Below are positions 1-7,539 of a stretch of DNA of 11,028 nucleotides, piece by piece; position 1 is the first letter of the stretch; every line of letters begins with the position of its first letter. A program made the position numbers and the translations under genes. The stretch spans positions 1-11,028 of the forward strand of contig JAADDB010000116.1 of assembly GCA_013154135.1 (NCBI GenBank), given 5' to 3'. Under the pieces are notes generated by a model. It saw only the letters and a list, made by a program, of their open reading frames with translations, searched no databases and was not told the origin of the DNA. Source of the DNA: Chloroflexota bacterium (GTDB taxonomy: Bacteria; Chloroflexota; Anaerolineae; JAADDB01).

Positions 1-33
1 CACCAAAAACAGTTTGCCAGGGAAAAATCAACA

Positions 34-53
34 GGGCGCACGGCCGTGTGCCC
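34..53. repeat. Perfect-length GC palindrome, possible dispersed repeat
   Basis: Ten bases on each side pair with no spacer around the centre CACGGCCGTG, with one G:T wobble (G38 with T49). The arms begin GGGC and end GCCC, and CTACA follows. GC palindromes ending in CCCCTACA are, from memory, common dispersed intergenic repeats in several bacterial phyla. The function is unknown. No T-run follows, so it is unlikely to be a simple terminator. Confidence 0.5.
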
Positions 54-78
54 CTACAGTTTGTGAACGGTAATGTGG

Positions 79-160
79 GGTCATGCCCGGTTGTCCGGGG
101 CTGAACCCCCGGGCTAAATTTGGGAAGCCCCCTTCGGGGGCTCTATATGGACGCATGACC
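79..160. repeat. Structured intergenic element with closing stem and two inner hairpins
   Basis: An 8-bp perfect stem, GGTCATGC (79-86) with GCATGACC (153-160), encloses two hairpins. The first is CCGGGG (95-100) with CCCCGG (107-112); an overlapping alternative stem, GCCCGG (85-90) with CCGGGC (109-114), would compete with both the first hairpin and the closing stem. The second is AGCCCCC (126-132) with GGGGGCT (136-142) around TTC. The whole would fold as a three-way junction in either strand's RNA. It may be a repeat family member or a structured RNA. No promoter or T-run was found to settle which. Confidence 0.5.
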
Positions 161-207
161 GGCCGCGCATCGCCACAAACGAGCCGAGATGGGCGCTCCC
201 GCCCCTC

Positions 208-332
208 TTACTCGTTACTCGTTATGCGTTAGGCTCTTCGCCCATCCCGGCCAACCTCTCCCTTCAGCCAACCCCCTTAATCGTTACTCATTAATCGTCA
301 ATCGTTACTCTCCAATCGTCAATCGTTACTCT
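208..332 (-). repeat. Degenerate 7-bp tandem repeats 3' of nifJ
   Basis: Two blocks keep a strict 7-bp period. Bases 208-231 hold a little over three units of TTACTCG or a near variant. Bases 277-332 hold eight units of the form TYAMTCG or TTACTCW. On the minus strand, which is the sense strand of nifJ, the units read as CGAGTAA, CGATTAA and CGATTGA. The same family recurs at 8967-8997 on the plus strand, 3' of another gene. The units are too short for CRISPR repeats and carry no spacers. They recall the heptanucleotide STRR sequences described in cyanobacteria, but homology is not claimed. Confidence 0.75.
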
Positions 333-344
333 TCCCCATACGCC

Positions 345-384
345 AAAGAAAAAGGGCGGTGGGTGTACTCTTCCCACCGCCCTT
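345..384 (-). terminator. Intrinsic terminator of nifJ
   Basis: On the minus strand a perfect 12-bp stem, AAGGGCGGTGGG (384-373) with CCCACCGCCCTT (363-352), closes a 9-nt loop. It is followed directly by TTTCTTT (351-345), so with the end of the stem the tract is TTTTTCTTT. The stem starts 35 bp after the nifJ stop codon. This is a textbook rho-independent terminator and ends the leftward transcription unit. Confidence 0.93.
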
Positions 385-419
385 GAAGCTTTCTGGGGTT
401 ATAAAAGCCCCCTATGGCC

Positions 420-3400
420 TTATTCCTCTTCCTTCAACGGCTCCCAGAGGTAGGCCATGCGCTCGTACCGCTGCCAGCGTTCCTTCACCACTTGCTGCGC
501 CTTCTCCATGAGCTCCTCAAAGTGCTCTGGATTGGTGCGGCGAAGCATCCGGTAGCGGGCTTCGTTCTCCATGTACTTCATCAAGGGGATCTTGGGAGCC
601 TTGGAATCCAACTGGAAGGGGTTCTTCCCCTCCTTGGCCCGCCGCGGGTCAAAGCGGTAGAGGGGCCAGTAGCCGGATTCCACGGCCAATTTCTGCTGTT
701 CCATCCCCTTCTCCATGAGGATGCCGTGCTCGATGCAGTGGCTGTACGCGATGATGATGGACGGTCCGTCGTAGGATTCCGCCTCCAGGAAGGCCTTGAG
801 GGTCTGCGCGTCGTTCGCCCCCATGGCCACCTGGGCGACGTACACGTTGCCGTACATCATAGCCATCATGCCCAGGTCCTTCTTGGGCAACGGCTTACCG
901 CCCATCGCGAACTTGGCCACCGCACCCAACGGCGTCGCCTTGGACGCCTGACCACCCGTGTTGGAGTAGACCTCCGTGTCCATGACCAGGATGTTCACGT
1001 TGCGACCGCTGGCCAACACGTGGTCCAGGCCGCCGTAGCCGATGTCGTAAGCCCAGCCGTCACCACCCACGATCCAGACACTCTTCTTGACCAGCATGTC
1101 CGCAACTGCCAGGAGATCCTTGGCTCGTGGGTTATCCACATTGGCCAAGCGCTTCTTCAACTCGGCTACCCGTTCCCGTTGGGCGTCGATGCCGGCCTCG
1201 TCTGATTGGTCCGCGTTGAGGAGGGCGTCGGCCAAGTCATCGCCGATGAGGTCGCGCAGTTCGTTCACCAACTCCCGGGCATACGCGGACTGCTTGTCGA
1301 TGGTCAGGCGCATGCCCAGGCCGAACTCCGCGTTGTCCTCGAACAGGGAGTTGCTCCAGGCCGGGCCCCTTCCATCCTTGTTGTACGTCCAGGGCGTGGT
1401 GGGCAAGTTACCACCGTAAATGCTGGAGCACCCCGTCGCGTTGGCCACGATGGCCCGGTCGCCAAAGAGCTGACTCATCAGCTTCAAGTACGGCGTCTCG
1501 CCACAGCCGGGGCACGCACCGGAGAATTCGAACAAGGGTTCTAGGAACTGGACGTTCTTGACCGAGTTGAACTTGAGCCCATCGTGCCGCGGTAGGTCGG
1601 GCAGTTGGAGGAAGAAAGCCCAGTTCTCCTTCTCCTGCTCCAGGATGGGGAGCTTGGGACCCATGTTCAGGGCCTTGCGGCTGGGGTCCTTCTTGTCCTT
1701 GGCCGGGCAGACTTCCACACAGAGCTGACAGCCTGTGCAGTCCTCCGCGGACACCTGGATCGTGTACTTCTTGTTAGTGCCTCGATATTCCTTGAAGAAC
1801 CGTGCGTCCATGTACTTGAAGGAGGGCGGCGCGTCGGCCAGGGCCTCCTCGTCCACGATCTTGGCCCGGATGACCGCGTGGGGGCAGACCAGGACGCACT
1901 TACCGCACTGGATACACAGGTCAGGCTCCCAGATGGGGATGTCCAGGGAGATGTTGCGCTTCTCCCACTTGGTCGTGCCGCTGGGCCAGGTGCCGTCCGC
2001 GGGCATGGCACTCACGGGCAACTCGTCGCCGTGGAGCGCGATCATGGGCGCGGTCACCTTCTGGACGAATTCGGGCGCCTCGGGCGGCACCACCGGCGGT
2101 CGGGTGCGGGTGGAGGTGACCTTGTTCGGGTACTTGACCTCGTGCAGGTTCTCCAGGGCCGCGTCCACGGCCGCGAAGTTCTGCCGGACCACTTCTTCGC
2201 CCTTCTTGCCGTACGTCTTGCGGATGGCATCCTTGATGCGGGCGATGGCCTCGTCCTTGGGCAGGATGCCGCTGATCGCGAAGAAGCACGTCTGCATGAT
2301 GGTGTTGATGCGGGCGCCCAGGCCTACCTCCTTGGCCAGGTCATACGCATCGATGACGTAGAACTTCAGCTGCTTGTCGATGATCTGCTGTTGGACTTCC
2401 CTTGGCAGTTGGTCCCACACCTCATCTGGGCCATACGGCGCGTTGAGGAGGAAGGTCGCGCCGGGTTCGGCCATATCGAGAATCACATCGTAGCGGTCCA
2501 GGAAGTTGAACTGGTGGACGGCCACGAAGTTGGCCTTCTGGATGAGGTAGGGTGCGTGGATAGGCCGCGGGCCAAATCGCAAGTGGGACGTGGTGCGGGC
2601 CCCGGCCTTCTTGGAGTCGTAGACAAAGTAACCTTGCGCGTAGTAAGGTGTTTCTTCGCCGATGATCTTGATGGAATTCTTGTTCGCGCTGACCGTCCCG
2701 TCGGAACCGAGACCCCAGAACACCGCGCGGGTGACGTCGTCCGGTTCAATGGAGAAGTCGGGATCGTAGTCCAGGTTGGTGTAGGTCACGTCGTCGATGA
2801 TGCCCACGGTGAAGTGGTTCTTCGGCCGTTCCTTCGCCATTTCGTCGAAGATCCCCTTGACCATGGCGGGGTTGAATTCCTTGGAGGAAAGGCCGTAGCG
2901 ACCGCCGATGACCAGGGGCATGGTATCGAAGGGCGCGATGCCCCGGCCCATGCCCTCGTGCAGTGCGGTGATCATATCCTGGTACATGGGTTCGCCCGCG
3001 GCACCGGGTTCCTTGGTGCGGTCCATGACCGCGATGACCTTGGTAGTCGCGGGAATCACCTTCATCAAGTGGTCCACGGAGAAGGGCCGGTAAAGGCGGA
3101 CCTTGATAACGCCGACCTTTTCTCCCCGGTCCACCAGGTACTTAACCGTTTCCTCCACCGTCTCCGCACCGGACCCCATGATGACGATGACCCGCTCCGC
3201 GTCCGGCGCGCCGGTGTAGTCAAACAAGTTGTACCGGCGTCCGGTGAGTTTCGCGAACTGGTCCATCGTCTCCTGGACGATATCCGGGGTGGCCAGGTAA
3301 TAGGGGTTAACCCGTTCCCGTGCCTGGAAGAAGGTGTCCGGGTTGTGCGCGGTGCCCCGGATAAAGGGGTGGTCTGGCGAGAGGGCCCGTTCCCGGTGCG

Positions 3401-4004
3401 CCCGGACGAGCTCGGGGTCAATCATGGCCTGCAGGACCTCGTCGGGCAGCAGTTCGATTTTGTTGATCTCGTGGGAGGTGCGGAAGCCGTCGAACGCGTG
3501 GATGAAGGGCACCCGGGCTTTGAGGGTGGCCGCCTGTGCGATGAGCGCGAAGTCGTGGGCTTCCTGCACCGAGTTGGACATGAGGATGGCCCAGCCCGTC
3601 GAACGGGCCGCCATGATGTCGCTGTGATCGCAGAAAATGGAAAGCGCATGGGTAGCGACCGTACGGGTGGCAATGTGGAAAACGGTGCTGGTCAGCTCCC
3701 CGGCGATTTTGAACATGTTCGGGATCATGAGGAGCAGCCCTTGGCTGGCTGTGAACGTCGTTGTCAAGGAGCCGGTCTGCAGGGCTCCGTGCACTGCCCC
3801 CGCTGCTCCCCCTTCTGACTGCATTTCTACGACCAGAGGCACAGTTCCCCAGATGTTGGGCTTCTTCTGCGCTGCCCACGCATCTGCCCACTCGCCCATG
3901 GGCGAAGAGGGCGTAATCGGGTAAATGGCGATGACCTCATTGATTCGATAGGCCGTACGGGCGACAGCTTCGTTCCCGTCAATCGTGGCAACACGTTGGG
4001 TCAT
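420..4004 (-). CDS. nifJ: Pyruvate:ferredoxin (flavodoxin) oxidoreductase, single-chain
   Basis: This enzyme oxidatively decarboxylates pyruvate with CoA to acetyl-CoA and CO2 and passes the electrons to ferredoxin or flavodoxin in the cytoplasm. The 1194-residue length matches homodimeric single-chain PFORs. The N-terminal pyrimidine-binding domain has the conserved YPITPSSPM motif near residue 30. A ferredoxin-like insert has two CxxCxxCxxxC sets at C697/C700/C703/C707 and C756/C759/C762/C766. The proximal cluster ligands are expected at C831, C834, C859 and C1090 (in ACPGCG, ATGCSS and SHCIEH). The thiamine diphosphate motif is GDG (981-983) through NTGGQ (from N1015). All key motifs are intact. 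The ATG is preceded by AAGGAG with 8-bp spacing. A strong terminator follows, and a candidate promoter lies in the spacer behind feoB. The reaction is normally pyruvate oxidation during fermentation, although the enzyme can run in reverse for CO2 fixation. Other 2-oxoacid substrates cannot be excluded from sequence. Confidence 0.97.
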   Translation of the reverse strand: MTQRVATIDGNEAVARTAYRINEVIAIYPITPSSPMGEWADAWAAQKKPNIWGTVPLVVEMQSEGGAAGAVHGALQTGSLTTTFTASQGLLLMIPNMFKIAGELTSTVFHIATRTVATHALSIFCDHSDIMAARSTGWAILMSNSVQEAHDFALIAQAATLKARVPFIHAFDGFRTSHEINKIELLPDEVLQAMIDPELVRAHRERALSPDHPFIRGTAHNPDTFFQARERVNPYYLATPDIVQETMDQFAKLTGRRYNLFDYTGAPDAERVIVIMGSGAETVEETVKYLVDRGEKVGVIKVRLYRPFSVDHLMKVIPATTKVIAVMDRTKEPGAAGEPMYQDMITALHEGMGRGIAPFDTMPLVIGGRYGLSSKEFNPAMVKGIFDEMAKERPKNHFTVGIIDDVTYTNLDYDPDFSIEPDDVTRAVFWGLGSDGTVSANKNSIKIIGEETPYYAQGYFVYDSKKAGARTTSHLRFGPRPIHAPYLIQKANFVAVHQFNFLDRYDVILDMAEPGATFLLNAPYGPDEVWDQLPREVQQQIIDKQLKFYVIDAYDLAKEVGLGARINTIMQTCFFAISGILPKDEAIARIKDAIRKTYGKKGEEVVRQNFAAVDAALENLHEVKYPNKVTSTRTRPPVVPPEAPEFVQKVTAPMIALHGDELPVSAMPADGTWPSGTTKWEKRNISLDIPIWEPDLCIQCGKCVLVCPHAVIRAKIVDEEALADAPPSFKYMDARFFKEYRGTNKKYTIQVSAEDCTGCQLCVEVCPAKDKKDPSRKALNMGPKLPILEQEKENWAFFLQLPDLPRHDGLKFNSVKNVQFLEPLFEFSGACPGCGETPYLKLMSQLFGDRAIVANATGCSSIYGGNLPTTPWTYNKDGRGPAWSNSLFEDNAEFGLGMRLTIDKQSAYARELVNELRDLIGDDLADALLNADQSDEAGIDAQRERVAELKKRLANVDNPRAKDLLAVADMLVKKSVWIVGGDGWAYDIGYGGLDHVLASGRNVNILVMDTEVYSNTGGQASKATPLGAVAKFAMGGKPLPKKDLGMMAMMYGNVYVAQVAMGANDAQTLKAFLEAESYDGPSIIIAYSHCIEHGILMEKGMEQQKLAVESGYWPLYRFDPRRAKEGKNPFQLDSKAPKIPLMKYMENEARYRMLRRTNPEHFEELMEKAQQVVKERWQRYERMAYLWEPLKEEE

Positions 4005-4040
4005 TGCGCTATCTCCTTAAGCGTTGAATATGTTATGTGG

Positions 4041-4052
4041 AATGGTACCATT
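4041..4052. promoter_or_regulatory. 12-bp perfect palindrome in the nifJ leader
   Basis: AATGGTACCATT is a perfect palindrome lying 37 bp upstream of the nifJ start codon and about 60 bp downstream of the predicted transcription start. It could be a repressor half-site pair or an RNA stem. No regulator family is recognised from it. Confidence 0.35.
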
Positions 4053-4090
4053 GCGGACACGTCATTCACTGGCGTTCCGTCCACTCCTGG

Positions 4091-4109
4091 GCACGGTTGT
4101 AATCCGTGC
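4091..4109. promoter_or_regulatory. Inverted repeat at the predicted nifJ transcription start
   Basis: The arms GCACGG (4091-4096) and CCGTGC (4104-4109) are perfect and 7 bp apart. They begin about 10 bp downstream of the minus-strand -10 box TATAAT. That position suits an operator that blocks initiation or a 5' hairpin on the nifJ mRNA. Confidence 0.45.
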
Positions 4110-4119
4110 GTTGATTCCT

Positions 4120-4125
4120 ATTATA
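4120..4125 (-). promoter_or_regulatory. Candidate nifJ promoter -10 box
   Basis: A perfect TATAAT lies on the minus strand 115 bp upstream of the nifJ ATG. The hexamer at 17-bp spacing (TAGCGC) is a poor -35, so this promoter may need an activator. An upstream read-through from feoB is the alternative source of nifJ transcripts. Confidence 0.5.
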
Positions 4126-4257
4126 GACGATTTCCTCTACTCGCGCTACTTCTACATGTTCCTTTGTAGATGTCCTGATCCGGATTTTGGAGAAAACGTG
4201 ACGGCCTGGAAAGGTGGTGTTCTTCCTGTCCTCACACTTCCGAGCCCACCAAAACAC

Positions 4258-4319
4258 TCTTCTGGCACGGGGCGAGAACGTGAGGGGACTGCCGAGGTGC
4301 GGACCCGGTTCTCGCCCCG
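4258..4319 (-). repeat. GC hairpin element, copy A, between feoB and nifJ
   Basis: On the minus strand a 12-bp perfect stem, CGGGGCGAGAAC (4319-4308) with GTTCTCGCCCCG (4279-4268), closes a 28-nt loop. It starts a few bases after the feoB stop, so it may act as the feoB terminator or attenuator. However, the nearest T-run (TGTTTTGG) begins about 14 nt after the stem, which is too far for a standard terminator. The element shares an 18-bp exact string (4258-4275) and a 12-bp exact string (4291-4302) with copy B at 7619-7686. Confidence 0.65.
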
Positions 4320-4325
4320 CCGCGT

Positions 4326-6536
4326 TCATGGGGTAAGGGGAAGTCCCAGCAGATGCCACGTCTGGGCCACCAGGAAGGTGACCAAAAAGGCAATCCCCAA
4401 GGGCATGAGCGCTCCCACCAGCGTCCACTTCTTGCTTCCCGTTTCCTTCCATATGGTGAGAATCGTGGTAGAACAAGGGTTGTGTAGCACCGCGAAGAGC
4501 ATGAGCGAAATCGCGGTCAACAGGGTCCAGCCCGCTTGTCCCACCAGAAGTTCCTTGAGCGCGTGGAGGTTCTCCAACTCCATCACCGTACTGGCCCCCG
4601 AATAGGCCATGATCATGGTGGGCACCACGATCTCGTTGGCCGGAATGGCCACGATGTAGGAAAGGATGATAACACCATCCAACCCAAACAGCCGCCCGAA
4701 GGGGTCCAGGAAGGACGCGATGATGTGTACCAGGCTGCGTCCGTGGATGTGGACATTCGCCAGGATCCAGATGAGCCCCCCTGCAGGTGCAGCCATGTAA
4801 AGGGCTCGCCAGAGGACGAAGATGGTGCGGTCAATGAAGGACGTATAGAGGATGCGCTTGAAGTCCGGCCGCCGATAGGGGGGGAGTTCCAACGTGAACG
4901 CGCTGGGTTCGCCCTTGAGCAGGGTGTGGGAGAGGAGCCAGGAGACGATAAACGTGAACAGGATGCCGACCAGAACCGCTCCCACGATGGAGCCCGCGGC
5001 CGCGAACGCGGCAAATCCGGGGGGGAATGCGGACGCGACGAACACGGTTCCCAGCATGATCAGGGTCGGCCACCGGCCGTTACAGGGCACGAAGTTGTTG
5101 GTGAGGATGGCAATCAGGCGTTCCCGGGGTGATTCGATGATGCGAGTGGCAATGACTCCCGCCGCGTTACACCCAAACCCCATGGTCATGGTCAAGGCCT
5201 GCTTGCCGTGCGCCCCCACCCGCTTGAACAACCAGTCCATGTTGAAGGCCACGCGGGGAAGGTAGCCCAAGTCTTCCAACGTAGTGAAAATGGGGAAGAA
5301 GATGGCCATGGGGGGCAACATGACACTGACAACCCAGGCCAGTCCTCTATATACCCCATGCCACAGAAATCCGGTGATCCACCAGGGCATGCCCAACGCG
5401 TCGAAAATGCGACTGCCGATGTTTTCCACCGCGAAGAGAACCGTGGCCAAGAGCTCGGAAGGGTAATTGGCGCCCACCACAGTGACCCAAAAGGCCAAGG
5501 CCAATCCCAAGAGCATGATGGGGAGTCCCCACACCGGGTGGGTGACAATGCGGTCGATGCGTTCATCCCAGGTAAGGGCTTCGGGGTTTTCAATGCGCAC
5601 CACCAGGCGGGCGATGCGCGCGGCTTCGTTGTAAATGTCCTCCACCAGCTTGTCCCGAAAATCTTCCTCCAGGGCCATGCGTAACAGGTCGGCCTTTTGC
5701 AGGATGAGGACACCCGGCGGGTATTCTTCCCCCGATTCCGTGGACGTCTGCTCGCCTACAGCTTCCAGGAAATCCCCGGGGAGTTCTCCGGAAATCAGGC
5801 GTTTCAGTTCGCCGGTTTTCACTGCCCGCTCGATGGAGGGATCGCCGTCCAGGAGGCGAATCGCGATCCAACGGGCGTTGCGCACGCCGGGGAAGGCCTC
5901 CTCAATGAGGGGCACCAATTCGGCGACCGCGTGTTCCAACGCGGGGTCCAGGGGGATCCGCCGGGGGTGGGTGCGCACCCGGCCTTCTATTACATCTTCC
6001 AAGGCCTGCATCAAGTACCCAAGGCCTTCACCGGTTCGGGCCACGATGGGCACCACAGGAACGCCCAGCTCCCGTGCGAGCCTTCGGTGGTCCACGTGAA
6101 TCCCCTTGCGCCGGGCTTCGTCCATCAGGTTGAGCGCGATGACAACGCGGTCCGTGATCTCCAGGATTTGGAGGGTCAAATTGAGATTGCGCTCGATGGC
6201 CGTCGCGTCCATGACCACGATGACCGCGTCGGGGTTGCCGAAGAGGATGAAGTCCCGCGCGATCTCCTCTTCGACAGACGCGGAGAGGAGGGAGTAGGTG
6301 CCCGGGAGATCGACAAGCTTGTACCGCTTGCCGTTGAACTCAAATCCCCCTTCTGCGCGGGAGACGGTTTTGCCCGGCCAGTTGCCCACATGTTGTTTTA
6401 GCCCGGTGAGCCGGTTGAACAGGGTGCTTTTGCCGGTGTTGGGGTTGCCCGCTAATGCCACCAAGTAATCCCAATCGCTCAGGTCAATGCCCAGTTGTTG
6501 GACGTACAGGGGACAGTTCTTGCACGCTCTCGCCAT
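4326..6536 (-). CDS. feoB: Ferrous iron transport protein B (GTPase-coupled Fe2+ permease)
   Basis: FeoB imports Fe2+ across the cytoplasmic membrane. The 736-residue chain has an N-terminal G domain with G1 GNPNTGKS (30-37), Switch I threonine T57 in PGKTV, G3 DLPG (76-79) and G4 NLMD (136-139). A helical region and a polytopic membrane domain follow from about residue 340. Gate cysteines are present at C456 (GFGCN), C485 (VPCNG) and C688 (HNPCS), and the 29-residue gap between the first two equals that in E. coli FeoB as I recall it. The first gate reads GCNAAGV rather than the common GCNVPA, so this is a divergent FeoB subtype. The N-terminus carries CKNC (5-8) ahead of the G domain, a possible metal or Fe-S site. 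The start is the ATG with GAGGAG 5 bp upstream. The open frame continues to 7025 but only overlaps the regulator gene. It lies 2 bp behind the DtxR-FeoA gene and is surely co-transcribed with it. Confidence 0.96.
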   Translation of the reverse strand: MARACKNCPLYVQQLGIDLSDWDYLVALAGNPNTGKSTLFNRLTGLKQHVGNWPGKTVSRAEGGFEFNGKRYKLVDLPGTYSLLSASVEEEIARDFILFGNPDAVIVVMDATAIERNLNLTLQILEITDRVVIALNLMDEARRKGIHVDHRRLARELGVPVVPIVARTGEGLGYLMQALEDVIEGRVRTHPRRIPLDPALEHAVAELVPLIEEAFPGVRNARWIAIRLLDGDPSIERAVKTGELKRLISGELPGDFLEAVGEQTSTESGEEYPPGVLILQKADLLRMALEEDFRDKLVEDIYNEAARIARLVVRIENPEALTWDERIDRIVTHPVWGLPIMLLGLALAFWVTVVGANYPSELLATVLFAVENIGSRIFDALGMPWWITGFLWHGVYRGLAWVVSVMLPPMAIFFPIFTTLEDLGYLPRVAFNMDWLFKRVGAHGKQALTMTMGFGCNAAGVIATRIIESPRERLIAILTNNFVPCNGRWPTLIMLGTVFVASAFPPGFAAFAAAGSIVGAVLVGILFTFIVSWLLSHTLLKGEPSAFTLELPPYRRPDFKRILYTSFIDRTIFVLWRALYMAAPAGGLIWILANVHIHGRSLVHIIASFLDPFGRLFGLDGVIILSYIVAIPANEIVVPTMIMAYSGASTVMELENLHALKELLVGQAGWTLLTAISLMLFAVLHNPCSTTILTIWKETGSKKWTLVGALMPLGIAFLVTFLVAQTWHLLGLPLTP

Positions 6537-6538
6537 GG

Positions 6539-7537
6539 TCACTCCTCGTTGTCCTCGACAGGTTCCGCGTAGATGCGCGCGGCCTGCTCCCGTCGCAGCG
6601 CGATGAGGGTGCCACGCACTCGGTAGGCTTTGGGGTCCCCGTGGCCGAACGCACTTTCCAAGACTTCCTGAACGACCGCGCCGCGGGTAAAGCCCAGATC
6701 CAGGAGCCGTCGCCGGAGGAGCCCCCGGACATCCTTGGCGATACCCAGAACGCGCGCCTTTTCCCCCAAAGTGAGGTCGGCCAAGCTCATGGGGGGATGC
6801 TCCTCTTCTACCTGCTGGGGTGCGGGGATGACGTGTACTTGGGCCGCGATAATGGACGCGATCCACACGTCGTTGCCGTCCACTTTCAGGTGCAGGCCTT
6901 CCGGTCGTGCTTCGACGATGACCACATCCACCCCCGGGAGGAGCCCCTCCGCCAGAGCCTGGGCGAAGAGGTCTTCGGGTTCGTCCTCCACGTGGACGAT
7001 GCGGGCGGGCTTCCCCACCGGCCAATCGGTCAGGGGAACGCCCACTTCAGCTCGGGTTTCCCCTTTTTCCGTGGGGATGGGATCCCCATGGGGGTCCTGC
7101 CGGGGATATCCGAGGGTGGCTTCCAGGGCCTGGATTTCCTCCGGAGTCAGGTGATGCTCCCGTTTGTCGGCTAAGCGGTGGATTTCGGCAAGGGGGACAT
7201 CGGTGAAATCGGAGAGGTAGCGTTCCCACAGGCGATGGGCCCGCAGCAGTTGCAGGCCCAGGGCCTTTCCCGCGGGGGTGAGACAGACCCGCGTACCGCA
7301 GAACCGGATGAGCCCACGCTGGGCCATGCGTCGCAGCAAGCGATGGGTCGCGCGGGTGGAAAGGCCTAACCGGCCCGCCAACGCTTCCGGGGTCGCGTGG
7401 CGATTTTGTTCCTCACAGTCGTACAGGTACTTGATGGCGTCTTCCAGCGTGTCTCGCCGTCGGATTCGGTATTCTTCCCAGAGCCGAAGTCCCAGCACAA
7501 CCAGGAGAATCAGGGCTGGAATCAGGAGCCAGCTCAT
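6539..7537 (-). CDS. Membrane-anchored DtxR-family metalloregulator fused to FeoA domains
   Basis: This 332-residue protein has one N-terminal membrane helix (about 3-19), then a DtxR/MntR-type winged helix (about 30-90), the metal-binding dimerisation region (about 95-155, ending in DPHGDPIP) and two SH3-like FeoA-type domains (about 170-238 and 250-325). The second of these (RRRLLDLGF, YRVRGTLIALRR) is a typical FeoA. By alignment from memory, metal ligands correspond to D33, H101, E105, H120, D124, E127 and H128, while the second MntR ligand in helix 1 is replaced by K36. It probably senses Fe2+ or Mn2+, represses the operon when metal is plentiful, and supplies the FeoA function to FeoB. 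A good ribosome site (GGGGAGG, 7 bp from the ATG) supports the start that includes the membrane helix. The alternative is that it no longer binds DNA and is only a FeoB partner. Confidence 0.88.
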   Translation of the reverse strand: MSWLLIPALILLVVLGLRLWEEYRIRRRDTLEDAIKYLYDCEEQNRHATPEALAGRLGLSTRATHRLLRRMAQRGLIRFCGTRVCLTPAGKALGLQLLRAHRLWERYLSDFTDVPLAEIHRLADKREHHLTPEEIQALEATLGYPRQDPHGDPIPTEKGETRAEVGVPLTDWPVGKPARIVHVEDEPEDLFAQALAEGLLPGVDVVIVEARPEGLHLKVDGNDVWIASIIAAQVHVIPAPQQVEEEHPPMSLADLTLGEKARVLGIAKDVRGLLRRRLLDLGFTRGAVVQEVLESAFGHGDPKAYRVRGTLIALRREQAARIYAEPVEDNEE

Positions 7538-7539
7538 AA

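Larger units (their letters stand above)
1..419. other. Gene-free left edge rich in repeats and hairpins
   Basis: No credible coding region is seen here. The one long open frame (189-386, plus strand) encodes low-complexity repeats of Asn-Arg-Tyr-Ser that simply reflect the 7-bp DNA repeats. The stretch contains, from left to right, a GC palindrome (34-53), a multi-hairpin element (79-160), two blocks of 7-bp repeats (208-231 and 277-332) and the nifJ terminator (345-384). Each is listed separately. Confidence 0.7.
4005..4325 (-). other. feoB-nifJ spacer, probable leader and regulatory region
   Basis: This 321-bp stretch has no convincing gene. Read in the nifJ direction, it holds a GC hairpin element just after the feoB stop (4319-4258), a -10 box (4125-4120), an inverted repeat at the predicted RNA start (4109-4091), a 12-bp palindrome (4052-4041) and the nifJ ribosome-binding site. 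It looks like a boundary between two transcription units rather than a short operon gap. Confidence 0.6.

Noticed and set aside
208..332. A CRISPR-like array
   Set aside because: The units are 7 bp and contiguous, with no spacers and no cas genes nearby.
414..1205. A 263-codon plus-strand open frame opposite the nifJ 3' end
   Set aside because: It has low-complexity composition, no ribosome site and complete overlap with a strongly supported gene.
1605..3818. A 737-codon open frame on the plus strand, opposite nifJ
   Set aside because: It is a shadow of the high-G+C nifJ gene. Its product is rich in His, Gly, Arg and Val with no recognisable domain, and nifJ motifs on the other strand are intact throughout.
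4097..4124. A plus-strand promoter TTGTAA-16-TATTAT
   Set aside because: No plus-strand gene follows it, and the AT-rich core is better explained as the minus-strand TATAAT of nifJ.
6537..7025. An N-terminal extension of FeoB by 163 residues
   Set aside because: It overlaps the regulator gene in another frame, is rich in Gly/Arg/Pro, and the internal ATG at 6536 has a proper ribosome site and begins the known FeoB N-terminus.
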